Positions 49,301-62,234 are shown, counted from the first letter of the stretch. The stretch: 64,000 nucleotides of DNA from Polytrichum commune (GCA_950295325.1 OX485806.1:4402001-4466000); one strand, 5' to 3'. A program made the numbers and translations. The notes: a model not told the origin generated them from the letters alone.

Positions 49301-52300
49301 AAATTAGTTTTATTAGTGCCAAAGTAGTAAAGGTACTACGGTATGCTAACAACCTAGGAATTGTGCTACAATAGCCCTTCATAATGTGATAATCCACATG
49401 GCAAATGGATGGAGACGTTGCTATAACATACATGGCCCTATTGTGGACACTCAATGCAATATTCAAGCATTGTATCATTCTTTCATGGTGCCAAGAATTT
49501 ATAAAGAATTTCTCTCTTTTATTGTCAAATGGCTCACCACAACTTGTATATTCAGAATGAATTGTTTCAGATTGCAGTGTTAAGCACAACCAACTCTCAA
49601 TAAAATGGGAGTTCTTTATCATTGCTTAATAGTCAATCACTATATTCGTTAATTTGGGACTTTATCGGCATTTTGAGACAGTTACAAATATAAGAACATG
49701 GATAAAATCACACAGATGTAGAAGAATGTTGTAAGATGCAAATACTTTGAATGGTTGTTCATATCAAGAACCCAATTAAGAACTCATACCAATATGGTTT
49801 AAATAAAACCACCCAAACATTAGACCATGTTGTTGTGGTCCATATATTAATTTGAGACAAGTGAAAGTCTCCAATTAACGAATATAGTGATTAGTGTTTT
49901 GACTATCAACTCCGCGAATAATTTTGGTTGTTGGATTGGATTGGAAGTTGTCTCATTCCCTTAGTGATTGTGAAGAATGCGAATTGTCAAGGTTTAGGAT
50001 CAAAGTTGAGATGCAAACATGATGAGAAACCAAAGAGAATATTTTTTGTAAAAGCCTCGTGACATGGGTAGCACTCAAATATAGGTGTCCAATTAGGGCG
50101 CAACCACGGTCAAGTACACAACTCCAGTACCTTGCACACGCTTAAGTGAAAGTGATTCAAATCTATGTACTAACTTTGAATTTTGTGAAGGAAAAAATCA
50201 TAGACATTTGGAAAACATACTGATCTACAAAGCCAAGCAATTTATGTTGACAATATTCTTCTTCTAGAAAAGTCTATATATTTTAGAAGACGGTGCAAGT
50301 AGCGTGCAAGCATGTATATTGAACAAGTAATTGTTTAGATTTTGTTTTAAATATGATAAAATTACATCAAATTGATGTTTTTTCTACATAATTTTGTAAT
50401 GGTCCTCAAGGTTATAATGAATGCAAGGAATATTTTTAAAAATCCAACTTCAAAAATTTTAAGGTCATGAAATCTACGTCCAAAACCAAATTTAGCCATT
50501 ACCTTTTCAACAATACTTTAATGATAAATTTTGAAGATCTCATCTTGATATTCTATATTTAAGCACCTAACACAACAATAGAGGATGCCATGGAAAAAAT
50601 ATTCATTTAAAAGAACATTTTGCTACTACTTTTAGGCGTTTGACCAAAAATTTATGGTTTTAGTATACCAGAGCACTTTTTCCATACACTTGACCATGCT
50701 TGCTCCCATTATAAAAAAACGACCTCATTATGAGCACACAAAGTCCACACAGCTCATAAGGTTGATACTTGATAAAGTATGCAAGCCTTGATCAAACATT
50801 AATCTTATGCAGACACCTATAGTTTAGGGTATATGGCAAGACTTGTAGTTAAGAATGGACATGTAGTTAAAAACATACGAGATTGGACTATATGTTCAAA
50901 ATAAATATCAAAATAAAATCCATTCTAAGTTACACACAACCATAGCACTACTCAACAACAAGATGTTGCACCCCTAGTGTAATGAATTTGCAATAATTAT
51001 TCCCCACTTAAGGTGGGCCACTCTTGCAAAATGAATAATTTCACCATGAGTATTGTTCACTTTGCAAGGGTGAACAAACAGACGGGCCTCCAAAATGATT
51101 TGTCGCCAAAATTGTTTCCCATGTAGTTCTAAATAATTGCATGCCTACTAGCTAACCAACTACCTGGCCCCCAACATCAACAGTGCATGTCAACGCTAAG
51201 GTGAACAAAACACGGTTGGCTTGACTCGCGCTTCTTTGCCAACACATCTTGTAGCCTTCCCTGGATTTAATTTTTCTAATTTTTAAAACTTGGTTAGTAG
51301 AATCTATAATGTTTTGATTGAGAGGGTTTACATGACAACTTAAAGAAAGAGAAAAAAGAATATTCACTTTGACCTCTTATAACTTTCACATTTATATTTT
51401 GATTCTGAAACTTGGAACAACAATCTTCATGATTCGTAATCGCTAACGGAATGAGACAATCCTCGATCCAATCCAATGGTGGTAATCGTTTGTGGAGTTA
51501 AAAGTCTCATGGGTGGGTGGGGGGGGGGGGACCCAAAGGGCAAAGGGCAAATGTGCTAGGTGGGTCGGACTTGACCGGGGACCATTGAAAGAGAAACTTG
51601 ATAAGTTAGTTAGATACTCAATCCGGGAGCTGACCCGGCCTGGTCCAAAGGAGCGAGCTCGGGGTCTCAAAGAGTAAGAATGCCGCCGTTGTTGAAAAAG
51701 GCTAACTTCTTAGGACCCCTACTCTCACTCTCTCCCTCGGGTCCGTGCCATGTCATCGACATGCGGACGACGGCATCTCCCGAGATGCCAAGTGGCATCG
51801 TTGACTGTCTTGGCCTTTGTGACGTCTAGGTGAACTTATTAGTATCCGTCGTGAATGGAGAGGCTACCTTATAGTAAAACCAAATTTCCCCTATAAGATA
51901 CGCGGGTGTTATTCGGTGTGTTTTTCATGTTTTCCAATTCTAATGATCAAATTTCATACAATGAAACTTGTGTTGCAATAGCAAATCTGCAACGAAGCAT
52001 CAACAAAAACCCGACTTGAATTCTGATCTCGTCTTATTTGATTATGACCATTGGGAAATACGTGGTTGTTGATTCTTTCATTGAATGACTAATGTTCTCC
52101 CGGTTGTGTTCATTACTGAGTGTGGAGTTGTTGATAGAATTCGAAGATGTAGTGTAATCTCTTTTAAGCATATGTTTTTACGGTGTCTGGTCTTTGACCC
52201 TCACCTAACAAGAAGGGCGAATCATGGAAGGGAAGGGTGAAAATGTTGATATTAGTGTAGGGTGTGGGGGGTTGGTATTCAAGGATTTAACCCCTATAAC

Positions 52301-53104
52301 AAGATCAAGGAACCCGGATTAGTTTGGTAAGCTTAATTAAGATGAATCAACAACCAACCTACAGGGGGCAATTTTTCATTACTACCCCTTCAGTAGGTGT
52401 TAGAAAACCAAACTGCCTTTTGTAGGTTGAGGGTTGAGTCACTCCAATTGGATCATGCCAATTTAATTCAGGGTATCTTCTACCTTTTTTAAGTTGAATA
52501 TGCTACACATATGAGATGGCTATATAATAATGCATTGCATAAGTATGGACGGGACAACAACCCCATGGTCAATGTTGGGTAAGGAAATATAAGAGATTGG
52601 TGTCAGACACTACTCATGGTTTGATCTTTGCCCCAAGCACACTAATTATGCTAAAGAAAGTGTGGGCTTATGTATAGTGCGACTTACTCTTGGCAATCCT
52701 ATCGTGTGGTCTATTTTATACACCATCACACAAGAAAATAATGTGAGACCCCAATTACACTCGAATTTTCAACCCTATGGTCTCATTCTTTCACCTTTGA
52801 TTGTGGGAAAGATATAAAACGCATGCTATTGAGAATACGAATCCATAAAATCTAAATCTCGCTTCTTGCGTCCAAGAATCGAGGACAAAAACATCAAAAA
52901 TAGCATGAAAAGTGCTTTGTTTTGAATGGCGATTGCGTCCGAATGCCGAATCTAGCCAATGAGAGAATCAAAACATGAAACTATTGCTACATATTCCTGG
53001 GCCTACTACGAATTCATGCCTACGGCCAACTAATGTCACAAAGCCCTATGCTCATAAATATTCCCGAAACAAAGAAACTATGCTGATACATGCAACAGTG
53101 TCCA
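46370..53104. other. 6.7 kb without a recognised gene
   Basis: Only short ORFs without domains. Includes copies of a dispersed repeat (about 49920-50090 plus and 51340-51480 reversed) that also occurs near 57470-57590. The immediate left end should hold the UEV1 promoter. Confidence 0.4.
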
Positions 53105-53297
53105 GGAGATTTTGGGGCATAACCAATTTGAAATCCTAGTGTTTCCAAGTCCAACCGATTACATGTTGACGTCTTTCAGTTTTCCTATATTAATTAAAGG
53201 GTGTATTCTCCAAATTCTAAAATGATCGGCAATTATCCTGAACTCTTGAACTTCAACCGGTTATTTCTCATACTCATCTAGTCGGTTCATGTACATC
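53105..53297 (-). repeat. AACCGGTT-containing dispersed repeat, copy 1 (inverted)
   Basis: On the minus strand it contains ATGAACCGACTAGATGAG, AAATAACCGGTTGAAGTTCA, GTCAACATGTAATCGGTTGG and ACTTGGAAACACTAGGATTT. It directly abuts the MITE at 53298. Confidence 0.7.
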
Positions 53298-53597
53298 TAC
53301 GCTAAATATGATATTTAGTGTCATATGGTGTTTTATGTCACCATGGTGACTTTTCGGATGACACTTCTTATGAATAAGTGAACAAATATTGTCATGGATG
53401 ATTGAAATTTGGATGAACACTCACTTGGTAAGTGACAGTACTTGCAACAATGTAAAGTTATGATCCCCCAAAAAACGTCCAAGGAATGACAAATAATGTT
53501 GGGTTAACATTGAGTGTTGGTGACACTATACTGCAGTTTACAATTAGTATTGAACAAGATAATTAGTAATTGGTGACACTAAATATCATATTGTAAC
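53298..53597. mobile_element. 300-bp MITE, uninterrupted copy of the outer element at 1615
   Basis: Ends CTAAATATGATATTTAGTG and GACACTAAATATCATATTG are inverted. Its right end preserves GGTGACACTAAATATCAT, which is the sequence as it would look before the insertion of the nested element at 1981. It is flanked by inverted copies of another repeat (53105-53297 and 53822-54050). Confidence 0.75.
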
Positions 53598-53821
53598 CGT
53601 TGATTCTCCGCATTCATTGACAAGAAAAACATTAGTCCCCCCCCCAAAAAAAAACCAAACCTCTGATTTTATTTTGCTCCAAATTTTGAGCATGAATTCA
53701 TGCCTATTTATAGGTAAGTTACACAAGCTAACAAGTTCCACAGTGCCACTGACTCTCTTCAGTTTGATGATTGCATAATAATATAATTTGTATTTCAAAA
53801 CAAACTCTCATAAGAGCATCC

Positions 53822-54050
53822 CAACCAATGACAGGAGAGAACCTACCGGTAATTACAGATGAACCGGTTAAGTTCGAGAAATAACCGGTTCAAAGTCAAA
53901 ACTTCAGGATTTACCAATCCATTCAGAGGAGTTTAAAGAATATTCCCTAATTTAGCAAAGAAGAACCAAATGATGTCAACATGTAAACCGGTTGGTCTTG
54001 GAAGCACTAGCTAGGACCTCAACCAATTGAGCCCAAAAAAAATTCCGGAT
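53822..54050 (+). repeat. AACCGGTT-containing dispersed repeat, copy 2
   Basis: Contains GATGAACCGGTTAAGTTCGA, GAAATAACCGGTTCAAAGTC, GATGTCAACATGTAAACCGG and TTGGAAGCACTAGC. It matches copy 1 in opposite orientation across the MITE. Confidence 0.7.
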
Positions 54051-54631
54051 GTTGATTCCAACTCATGAAGCCACAAATGTGCCTCAAATATTGGCTATTG
54101 GGACCTTTTTAAGGCAAGTTCACATGCTCCATCCGTTCTCAAAGCCACATATAACTTGGATTTAGATTGTCCACTAATCATGTTACAGAGGGTGCTCTCT
54201 CTATCTCTCTCTCTTTCATAAATGCTTCAACTTTATGTATTTGAAGAGTTGAAGGGCTCTTGAGAGAGAGCCATCTAAAATATATTCCCTGAGCAATAAG
54301 AATTGAGATATATGTGGCCTTTGGGAAAGGACGGAGCATGGGACCTTGTTTTAAAAGGTCTAGAACTGATGGCAAAGACCCATTTATGGTGCCATGAGCA
54401 GGGATGCTCTAAGTCTTCAAGAGGTTCAGTGCCCAACAAGTACCTAACTTGCTCCTTTCTACACTATTATATGTAATGAGGTTTCCCTATGCTATTTTAT
54501 CAACATCCCACAATATTTTAAACATCTACCCCCATAGTAACAACATACATACAAAAATTTATTGTGGTTGCTATAAATTTATGTTATGTAGTTTTTGTAC
54601 TCCAAGATTTATATTATTTTTTAAATAAGTA

Positions 54632-54680
54632 AACACACACACACACACACCCAAAAAAAAAAAAAAAAAAAAAAAAAAAA
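54632..54680. repeat. (CA)n followed by a 28-base A tract
   Basis: Ten CA units, a CC, then an uninterrupted run of A, just to the left of the LINE fragment. Confidence 0.9.
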
Positions 54681-54779
54681 CCAAAAACACAACCACCTCA
54701 TAAGAACCAGTGCAACCCAAGGGGAAATCAAGAAATAATGCCCATTTGGGGTTTAACCTTCCAAGTGACAACTAAGTTG

Positions 54780-55130
54780 TTACAAGTCACAATAAGACCT
54801 TTGACCCCCCCCCCCTAGGGCGAATCAAAATCGTTATGAACATCTTGGTAAGCAACATATGAGGTCTTTTCCAAATCCATGAGAGTCCACTGCCACTCAA
54901 TCCTACCATAATCTTGCAAGGCATCCCAAATGACTTGATATGATTCCTCAATGGAGCATTGCAGCTCATTAAACATCAAATCATTCCGTTGGCGCCAAAT
55001 AATGCATGGAAGACCACTCCTCAAAAAAAACTAGAAGCGGTTGGCTCCAAGATAATTTTCATGGGTAAAGAGACATCCTATTTGCAAAGGCAACCTAATT
55101 GCACATACCAGTATACATTAATTTTAGCAA
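54780..55130 (-). pseudogene. LINE C-terminal fragment
   Basis: Minus-strand ORF 55024-54815 reads RSGLPCIIWRQRNDLMFNE and continues with an amphipathic VIWDALQDYGRIEWQ segment. The W-x-x-R-N-x-x-x-F-N signature is typical of the extreme C-terminal part of plant LINE ORF2 proteins. Related sequence continues upstream to about 55130, broken by stops. No poly(A) tail is found in the expected direction; the nearby A-tract runs on the opposite strand. Confidence 0.6.
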
Positions 55131-58100
55131 CAACCTCTTGTTGATCAAGACTTGCATGCATGTGATTCATGTGCTTAGAAATTGTTGGATAGGGCCATGG
55201 ATGCAACCCCAACAAAGAAATATAGTATAGCATTATCCCCATACTGTTACTAGGATTGGATTGGATCGGTTCATTGTGTTTCCACCGTATACGTACAATC
55301 GTGTCCTAGTTTGCACCGTTTTCAATATGTGCTATTGGCACATTTTGTACCACTTCAAGTGCTACGGATTTGTGGTGTCTACGTAAACTCATTTACTGTG
55401 GAGGTGAAAACGTCCTGAATTATGCTAGAACATGTACATCAACTATTTAAAGATGTGTTGACTTCATAATAGTATTAGAGGCCTCGAATTAGTATGATGA
55501 AAGATAGTTCAAATGAGATGACAATTGACTTTCTAGGGGACTTGTTTTAACAAGAGCCCCTTCATCCACGATGGATAAGTTTAAATAGACGCCACGAAAC
55601 CCCGTCCCATTTTGACCCTACAAATCAACGTGTATATGTCCAACAATCCTACATTTATATGAGGGTTTATATAGATAAAAACTAAGGGTTGTTCAAACCC
55701 AAGATTTATATGCACCTTGGATTACATATCAAGGGACACAAGTCTAACTTGGTCATGTATCTTGATCATGCATCTAAATATTAAGTGGTATGTGGTTCGG
55801 TATGGATATGAAAATGAATGCCAAAAAGACATGTGTTTAAAACATATTGAATTGCTTGCTAGAATATTGTTATCTATTCTAGATTCAATAGCAACAAGAT
55901 TGGAGAAACAAGTATGAACATTTAAGAAGCAAGAAAACTTCACTTTGCTAACAAGTAAGATGATCACAAAAACTTTGAAAATCATGATGGAAATGGCAAC
56001 AACCTCAATGTGGATTTGCTACTAATCTCGTACTAAGCGAGCGTCTAATGTCCTAGGAAAGCTAGGCTACTCGGAATATATGCATGTTTTAAGTCCACTT
56101 ACCTTGACATGGGACGGTGGGATTGCGTAAAAACAAATAACACATGCGTTATTTGGATATTTTTCTCTATGAAACATGCAGTTAGTGCGGGATGATTAGC
56201 GAATCGAAATCATGCCCGTAGGTGTTTCCCTCGTAATTTATGGAGCTCATATGAATATATTATTTCATTATCAAAGTGAAGATTCATTTGCTCATTAAGT
56301 GGTCGTATAGGTCCTCCTAATCTTGTTGTCTATTGAACCTAGAATGGTTAGCATACATTGAGCATGTGGTCCATTCTATTTTTAAATACATGTCTATTTG
56401 ATGCATGTTCTTAGTTTCATACGTAACCATATACTACTCAAATATAGGTGTCCAAATTATTGTGGTGTTCAATTTAGGCATGTCTACCTTACATCTCCAA
56501 AATAGATAAACTAAGGTAAAAAAGAAAGAAGAGGGAAAACAGTGAATGACCACAACTGGTGCACTAAATAGGAATAGAATGATTCTTGTGTGGACCCAAA
56601 ATGGCTAATTGTACAAGTGATGGCCCATAAAGAGATGTAGCGATAGGTCATAGTGCACACGTTTCACACCACTTGGGGTCACTTTTGGGGTGCCTTTGAG
56701 TTAAAAAAATTGTATGCATTATTCAGATGCAAAGTAAGATATTTTGATACTCAAATTAGGGAGAATTTATTACACAAGAATGGGAGTTGACTTACTTACC
56801 TCTTTGAGCAACTATAACTGATCATTTACATCGAATAAAATTACAAATCAACTTGCGTTCCTCGTCATTTCCTCTACTCCATCCTTTGAAAAATATTGCA
56901 CGAATTTCAAGCCACTCTCTCTTTCTGGGTGTATCAGATTATTTTCACTGTTTTCTGTTTTTCCTACCACGTGTAAGGACAAACTACACGTGCTCACAAG
57001 AAGAACATCTTTTTGAATCATTCTTTTTTGGGGTTGCAGATATTTGGCATCTGAAGCTTTCCACCGTGTACGATTTGAGCCCAAGGTTTAAGTACGTTAC
57101 AGGTTTATTATATGCCTCAAAAGGCTCACAAGACCTTGACCTCTGACGACTCGAAGGTCAGCCACACTAATTAAGTTAACCCCCCCCCCCCGGGTATAGT
57201 TCGTTTTCGAAACCCCAATGTGCACTTGATTTATTGATGGAGTCAAAGAGTCTACCAACCCACCGAGGCTTTTCTTTTTTACATTTTTATCTCATGTGTG
57301 ATTGTCCATTGCATCGGACGATGATGGGCCATCTTTAATCAACCACTAAACTCCTCCTTTTTAGCTCATGAATGAAGCATGGCACAAGTTGGTTGCTAGG
57401 CTCCTCCAAAGTGATGAGCTTAAGGTGTGTGTGGCTTTGTTGCGGACACTTTTAACTCTACATACAATTTTGGGGTGTTGGCTTGGATTGGGAGTTGTCT
57501 CATAGATTAGTATGTAATTGGGAATCATGAAGATTGTCATTTTGAGATTTATAGTCAAAGTTGAGATGCGAAACCGATGAAAGGTGCAAGTGAGGATTAC
57601 GTTTTGTCTTTGAGTGATTAGTTACGTCCTTGTAATTGGAGCGTTCATTGTTGAACCTAGAATGATTAACATATTTTCATCTTTGGTATATTAACGTACG
57701 TAAAACCTTTGCAAACCATTGCACATGAATAGTGTCGATTGAGTTATGATTCACACAGATCGTGCCTTGCTTCCATATGGACCCTAGAACTTGTCTCGGG
57801 CCTTGGTTCGAAATTTTCATGTTCTGACCGAATATGTATGGTGTCAAGAACAAGGTCCCATCGATTTGAGAATTGCCTTCTTCATGTACCGAGCCCCTCC
57901 AAACATATTCATTTGACCGTAGAATGTTATGAATCTCATCGTAGCATGTGTCTTTTTGGTGTTTGTTCATAACAACAAGCATTGCCATGTTGCAATCACA
58001 TATAGGTGTCCAATTAGAAAGAGTGACCGGATTAAGACCCTCGTGCCTTGATAAGACTCAAAGCCAATGACTCTCCATAAAAAAATAAAACTCAAGCCAT

Positions 58101-58787
58101 GGCTAGACACCCACTTCCTTGAGTTGGGCACATGTTGTAATATAATTGACCATGTTTCCACCTTGGGTAATGTTGGTGGAGGCCCAACTCAAAGAGGGAC
58201 GAAGGAATTATCGTATACACCATGAGCATACCTCTCATCCATGCATGCAACATAAAAAAAACGTTACCCCCTATAGGCTTGTTGCCAATTCATCTGAGAT
58301 AATCTCGAGTAGACTAATTAAAGTTCTTCAAAGACAATTCCGGTGTCATATCAAGTAAAGAAAGTAACCTCCTAAGTGCATACTAATTCATGGCTTTTGT
58401 GTGGGTAGGATGAGAGGTACAGTTGTATACAATAATCCCCCCTCTCCCTCAAAGAGGTGGGTGTCTAGCCGTGACCTTGAACTCATTATTATGAAGGCAC
58501 CATTTAATTTCCTTGCCGTTTTAGTAAAATCCTCCAAACACACACATCACCAAGGTTCTTTTTTAAAGTGGTGTGTACCACTAGCATGGCACGACTCTAA
58601 TGCATCTCAAGTTTGTGTATTGTAATGCCCAATGGTTATCATCTTTGAAGCACTGGGTTCAGGAACTTCGAAGGCAGGCTACACTTTTCCATGTAAGTAA
58701 GTAAGAAAAAGAACTCCGGCCTTTTGCGGACCGGAATGAATAGAGCATTTGTTTGTAAAACATCTTTGGCCACGTCTTGAAGGACAA
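55131..58787. other. 3.7 kb without a recognised gene
   Basis: Short ORFs only. Contains one copy of the dispersed repeat (about 57470-57590) and a C12 run at 57180-57191. Confidence 0.4.
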
Positions 58788-59220
58788 TGACGTTCGATGT
58801 AAAACTACTTCACCCTTTCCAAGGAGTAGACACTTCATTGGTGTCCGCTAACCAATAACTCTAACTAGCTATCCATAACCTTAGTTATTGGATGTTTTCC
58901 AAAAATAAAGTGCCCTTGAAAATAGAACCAAAAGAGTGTGTTTTTGGTAGTGAGTGGACACCATGTCATCTGCTCCCTATTAGTTGGGAGTGGTTGTTAA
59001 TTCCACATTATATGGTCCGAGTTCGATTCACGTGGAGCTCGTTCAGGTGGACGAGGGTGTAAAATGACACGGTGTTGCTGTGTGAACCCATTGAGTTAGT
59101 GGAGGCCCATCCATTGTGGACATGTGGAGATTGCAAGAGCAAAGCTTTTGTTGTGAGCTAGTTATAGTTGGACGAATCATTGTTGAGACTAGTTAGGTGA
59201 TATATACCAACCGTCTTCTA
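58788..59220. repeat. Tandem duplication, copy 1 (uninterrupted)
   Basis: Starts TGACGTTCGATGTAAAACTA. Copy 2 follows directly at 59221 (TGACGTTAGATGTAAGACTA), 433 bp later. The copies match throughout, including GTGGACACCATGTCATCTGC and TTTTGTTGTGAGCTAGTTAT, with scattered differences. This copy keeps CTCCCTATTAGTTGGGAGTG intact, the empty version of the insertion site in copy 2. The part from ~59000 has a GAGTTCGATTC box like the B box of tRNA-derived SINEs. Confidence 0.85.
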
Positions 59221-60250
59221 TGACGTTAGATGTAAGACTACTTCACCCTATGTAGGGAGTAAACACTTCAGTGGTATCCGGTAACCAATAACGCTAACCA
59301 ACAATCCGTACCCTTAGTTGTCGGATGTTTCCCCAAAAATACAGTACCCTTAAAAATAAGACAAAAGAGTGTGTTTTTGGTAATGCGTGGACACCATGTC
59401 ATCTGCTCCCTATTAGGGCCACTTCACACACAAGACTGAAGGCCCGCGACCATTGCAATCTAAGAGCTCTCATTGGTCGATAGGGCAGAGACTGTCCAAG
59501 TTCATTTCACACATGAAGGTGAAGGCCTAAAGGCCCAAAGGAAACTTTATGGATGAAAATTCTACATGGAGTCCTACATGGCGGAGTATGGATAAGGTTT
59601 CAGGGTCTCCTAGAATTTTCGTCAGGCCCACCTCCAAGAGGTAGGCCTGACACAAATTCCGGGAGAGACCATGATTTTTTCTTTTTTTAATATTTTTTCC
59701 AACATGGTAGATTTCAAGACAAATCCCATAACAAATTCCAAGACAAACAAACACCACCAAGTAATTCTCTTAAACTAATAGAGTTTGAAACATATTTATA
59801 TGAAACCAAATCCTCCCCTCGTTTTCCACCAACAAAATATACAACGGTCCCGCAACATGGGCCATTCTCACTTCACACTATGCTTGAGGGCCCGTGACTA
59901 CATAAAACGGCTTTCCCAACACCCATGGTACGGGCTTTCGATAAGAGTCAAGGGCCCCCACCATTACAACGTCACGGCTCTTGGCTCATGTGTGAAGTGC
60001 CCCTTAGTTGGGAGTGGGTGTTCATTCCATATTATCTAGTCCCGAGTTCGATTCCCATGGAGCTCGTTTGGGTGAACGAGGGTGTAAAATGACGTGGTGT
60101 TGCTCTGCAAACCCATTGAGTTAGTGGAGGCCCATCATCATGGGCATGTGGAGATTGCAGGAGCAGAGCTTTTGTTGTGAGCTAGTTATAAGTTAGTTGG
60201 ACGAAGCGTTGTCGGGGCTCGTTAGGTGGTGTATACCAACCGCCTTCTAT
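59221..60250. repeat. Tandem duplication, copy 2, split by a TIR element
   Basis: Aligns with 58788-59220 on both sides of the insertion at 59416-60003. Removing that insertion and one TTA leaves about 439 bp, close to the 433 bp of copy 1. Confidence 0.85.
59416..60003. mobile_element. TIR element, 588 bp, TTA target duplication, inside copy 2
   Basis: Ends GGGCCACTTCACACACAAG and CTCATGTGTGAAGTGCCCC are inverted. TTA at 59413-59415 and 60004-60006 are the target duplication. It belongs to the same family as 1981-2329 but is longer. A 77-codon minus-strand ORF inside (59760-59527) has no recognisable domain. TIRs and TTA/TAA targets suggest a PIF/Harbinger-type nonautonomous element. Confidence 0.85.
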
Positions 60251-60339
60251 GCGAGTGCTATCATAAGTTACTCGATGGGCTATCTCACCCGAACCCACCT
60301 TTTTAATGATGTGGAGTTAACTTACACCACCTCATGAAG

Positions 60340-60545
60340 CACCTGTAACCAATGAACGGGGACAATGCACTGCTAGTTATAGATGAACCGGGTCGAGGTT
60401 CAAGACTTGAAGGAAAGTCACCCACCGTTTTGGAGGATTCATTGAAATATGCCTCAAATTAATAAAGGAAACCGAAAGATCGCAACATGTAACCGGTTGG
60501 ACTTGGAAACACTAGGATTTGGATTGGTTATGCTCGAAAATCTGT
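60340..60545 (+). repeat. AACCGGTT-containing dispersed repeat, copy 3
   Basis: Contains ATAGATGAACCGGGTCGAGG, GATCGCAACATGTAACCGGT, TTGGAAACACTAGGATTTGG and GGTTATGCTCGAAAATCTG. It is closest to copy 1 at its right end. It stands alone, not as an inverted pair. Confidence 0.65.
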
Positions 60546-61737
60546 CTAGAGATTGCCTGTAACTTGTACCTACTACTGTTGGTGTAAACTCATCAAGTAC
60601 TAATCAATGTTGGTGTGGTATTGTCTTTTTCTTTAAGAATATTGTTAGGGTGTTTGTTTCATGAGGGTTCCGCATTTTTTGACACTGATAGGGCCATAAC
60701 ATTGCTATGCAGCTAGATGATGGTCTCTTTCCAAAGAGAGAAGTTGCAATTAAAAAAGAGATCTTATAAACTCTAATTGTTTGTTGAAAACTCGATAATA
60801 CATAGCTTGAGTGCTCCCCATAAACGGGGGATCCCGGAATGGAAGGAGAATAGTGCTTGCCCAATACATGTTCCCGTGGAGTGTAGCCAAGGAGTTGAGT
60901 GATGTTATGGCATGGCTAATTGACAATATGATTGTTTTCATTAGCATTCAAATTTATATACCGTGCAAGAGTTTTCATACCTAGGCAAAATTGTCCTAGT
61001 ATCGATGTGGTTTAGGGTGTGTTTACATCGGTGACTAGTGACCATGATGACCACCATTGTCTTAAATCTTTCATTGGTTGGGATATGAGTGGCTGCCCCA
61101 CTTTGGTTTACACAAGGTCACCAAAAATAAAAGCAAGTAGGGGTGAACATGTCTGGAAATGGATGAGAAAGTGACATGGGATCTTGCATGTCGAGAAATG
61201 GATAATGTTTGGTCAAGACATTCGGGTTTGAAGAGCCAAAGGACTCTTGCAAGAGCACCCAAAGAAGTAGTCTTAGTGGAAAATAAGGTGACCATGTCAA
61301 AATAAATAAATAAATAAATATATATATATTGGTAATCCCTATTTCCAAATATTTATATTTTAAATGACTTTCTTAATTTGACATATTTATTGAAAACACT
61401 ATGTCCCATTACCAAGGCTATTAAGCAGTGATGTGGATATCTCTTGGTCACATTGGTCTTTGGACTGCCAACCATGACCACGGGAAATCCTATATCAAAT
61501 TTTTCTCATGGCCTTTGGTCATGTGTGTACAATGAATCTAATTGGAATGGAATTGCCTCAAATAATAACTCGAGTAGACAAGGACTCTTTCACCTTGATG
61601 TCCCACCAAATAACAATATTTGTTTGGTATTACAATATTTGGTTGATACCCACCATGAGGTTCTTTAATGCCATTGTTGAAGTTGATTGTTGATACCATG
61701 TATTCACAACATTGGTAATAAGCTCTTCTTTTGCATG
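60546..61737. other. No gene seen
   Basis: Short domainless ORFs on both strands and a TAAATAAATA/TATA simple run near 61302-61328. Confidence 0.4.
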
Positions 61738-61860
61738 CCTCTACTCCGACAAAAAGGAATGGCGGTACCCTCAATATACTATGCCATGTGTCATAAATAC
61801 AATGGGCGATGGCCACTTGAATCCTAACTTCTGGCAATAGTAAAGATGAAGTAGAGTGGC
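61738..61860. mobile_element. Third copy of the CTGTAGAGG-type MITE
   Basis: Runs from GCCTCTACTCCGAC to GAAGTAGAGTGGC and shares CCACTTGAATCC and GGCAATAGTAAAGATGAA-like segments with copies at 31003 and 36263. The G-box position reads CCATGTGTC, so the ACGT core is lost. Upstream homology with 62690-62710 (CTCTTCTTTTGCAT) suggests the repeat unit may be longer. Confidence 0.55.
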
Positions 61861-62234
61861 CTATATGAAACTGAGTATTGATAGTTGAATTTACTTAGGG
61901 TGAGCTTCCATGTAGGCCGCTTGCCCACTAGAGTTTAAATAATAATGGGTTGGAGGTGTTTACATGAAGTTAAGGACAAGTTGCCATCCAACCACGTTAT
62001 GGTGCCCTGCTAGAATGTGGAGGGCCGTGGACATAGGCCACACTGCTAAGACTTCCATGCACCCACTCCTCATTTTTTATTTTATGAAAAAATTAAATTA
62101 AAATTAAAATTAAATATTAGGGAAAAAAAACTACAAATGCCGGTCGCCTAAAGGATTGAAGACCATGTTTAGGAGGAGGAGGTTTTAACATGAAGGAGGA
62201 GGTTAGTAGGCCATATTCAAAAAGGTGAAAGTAG

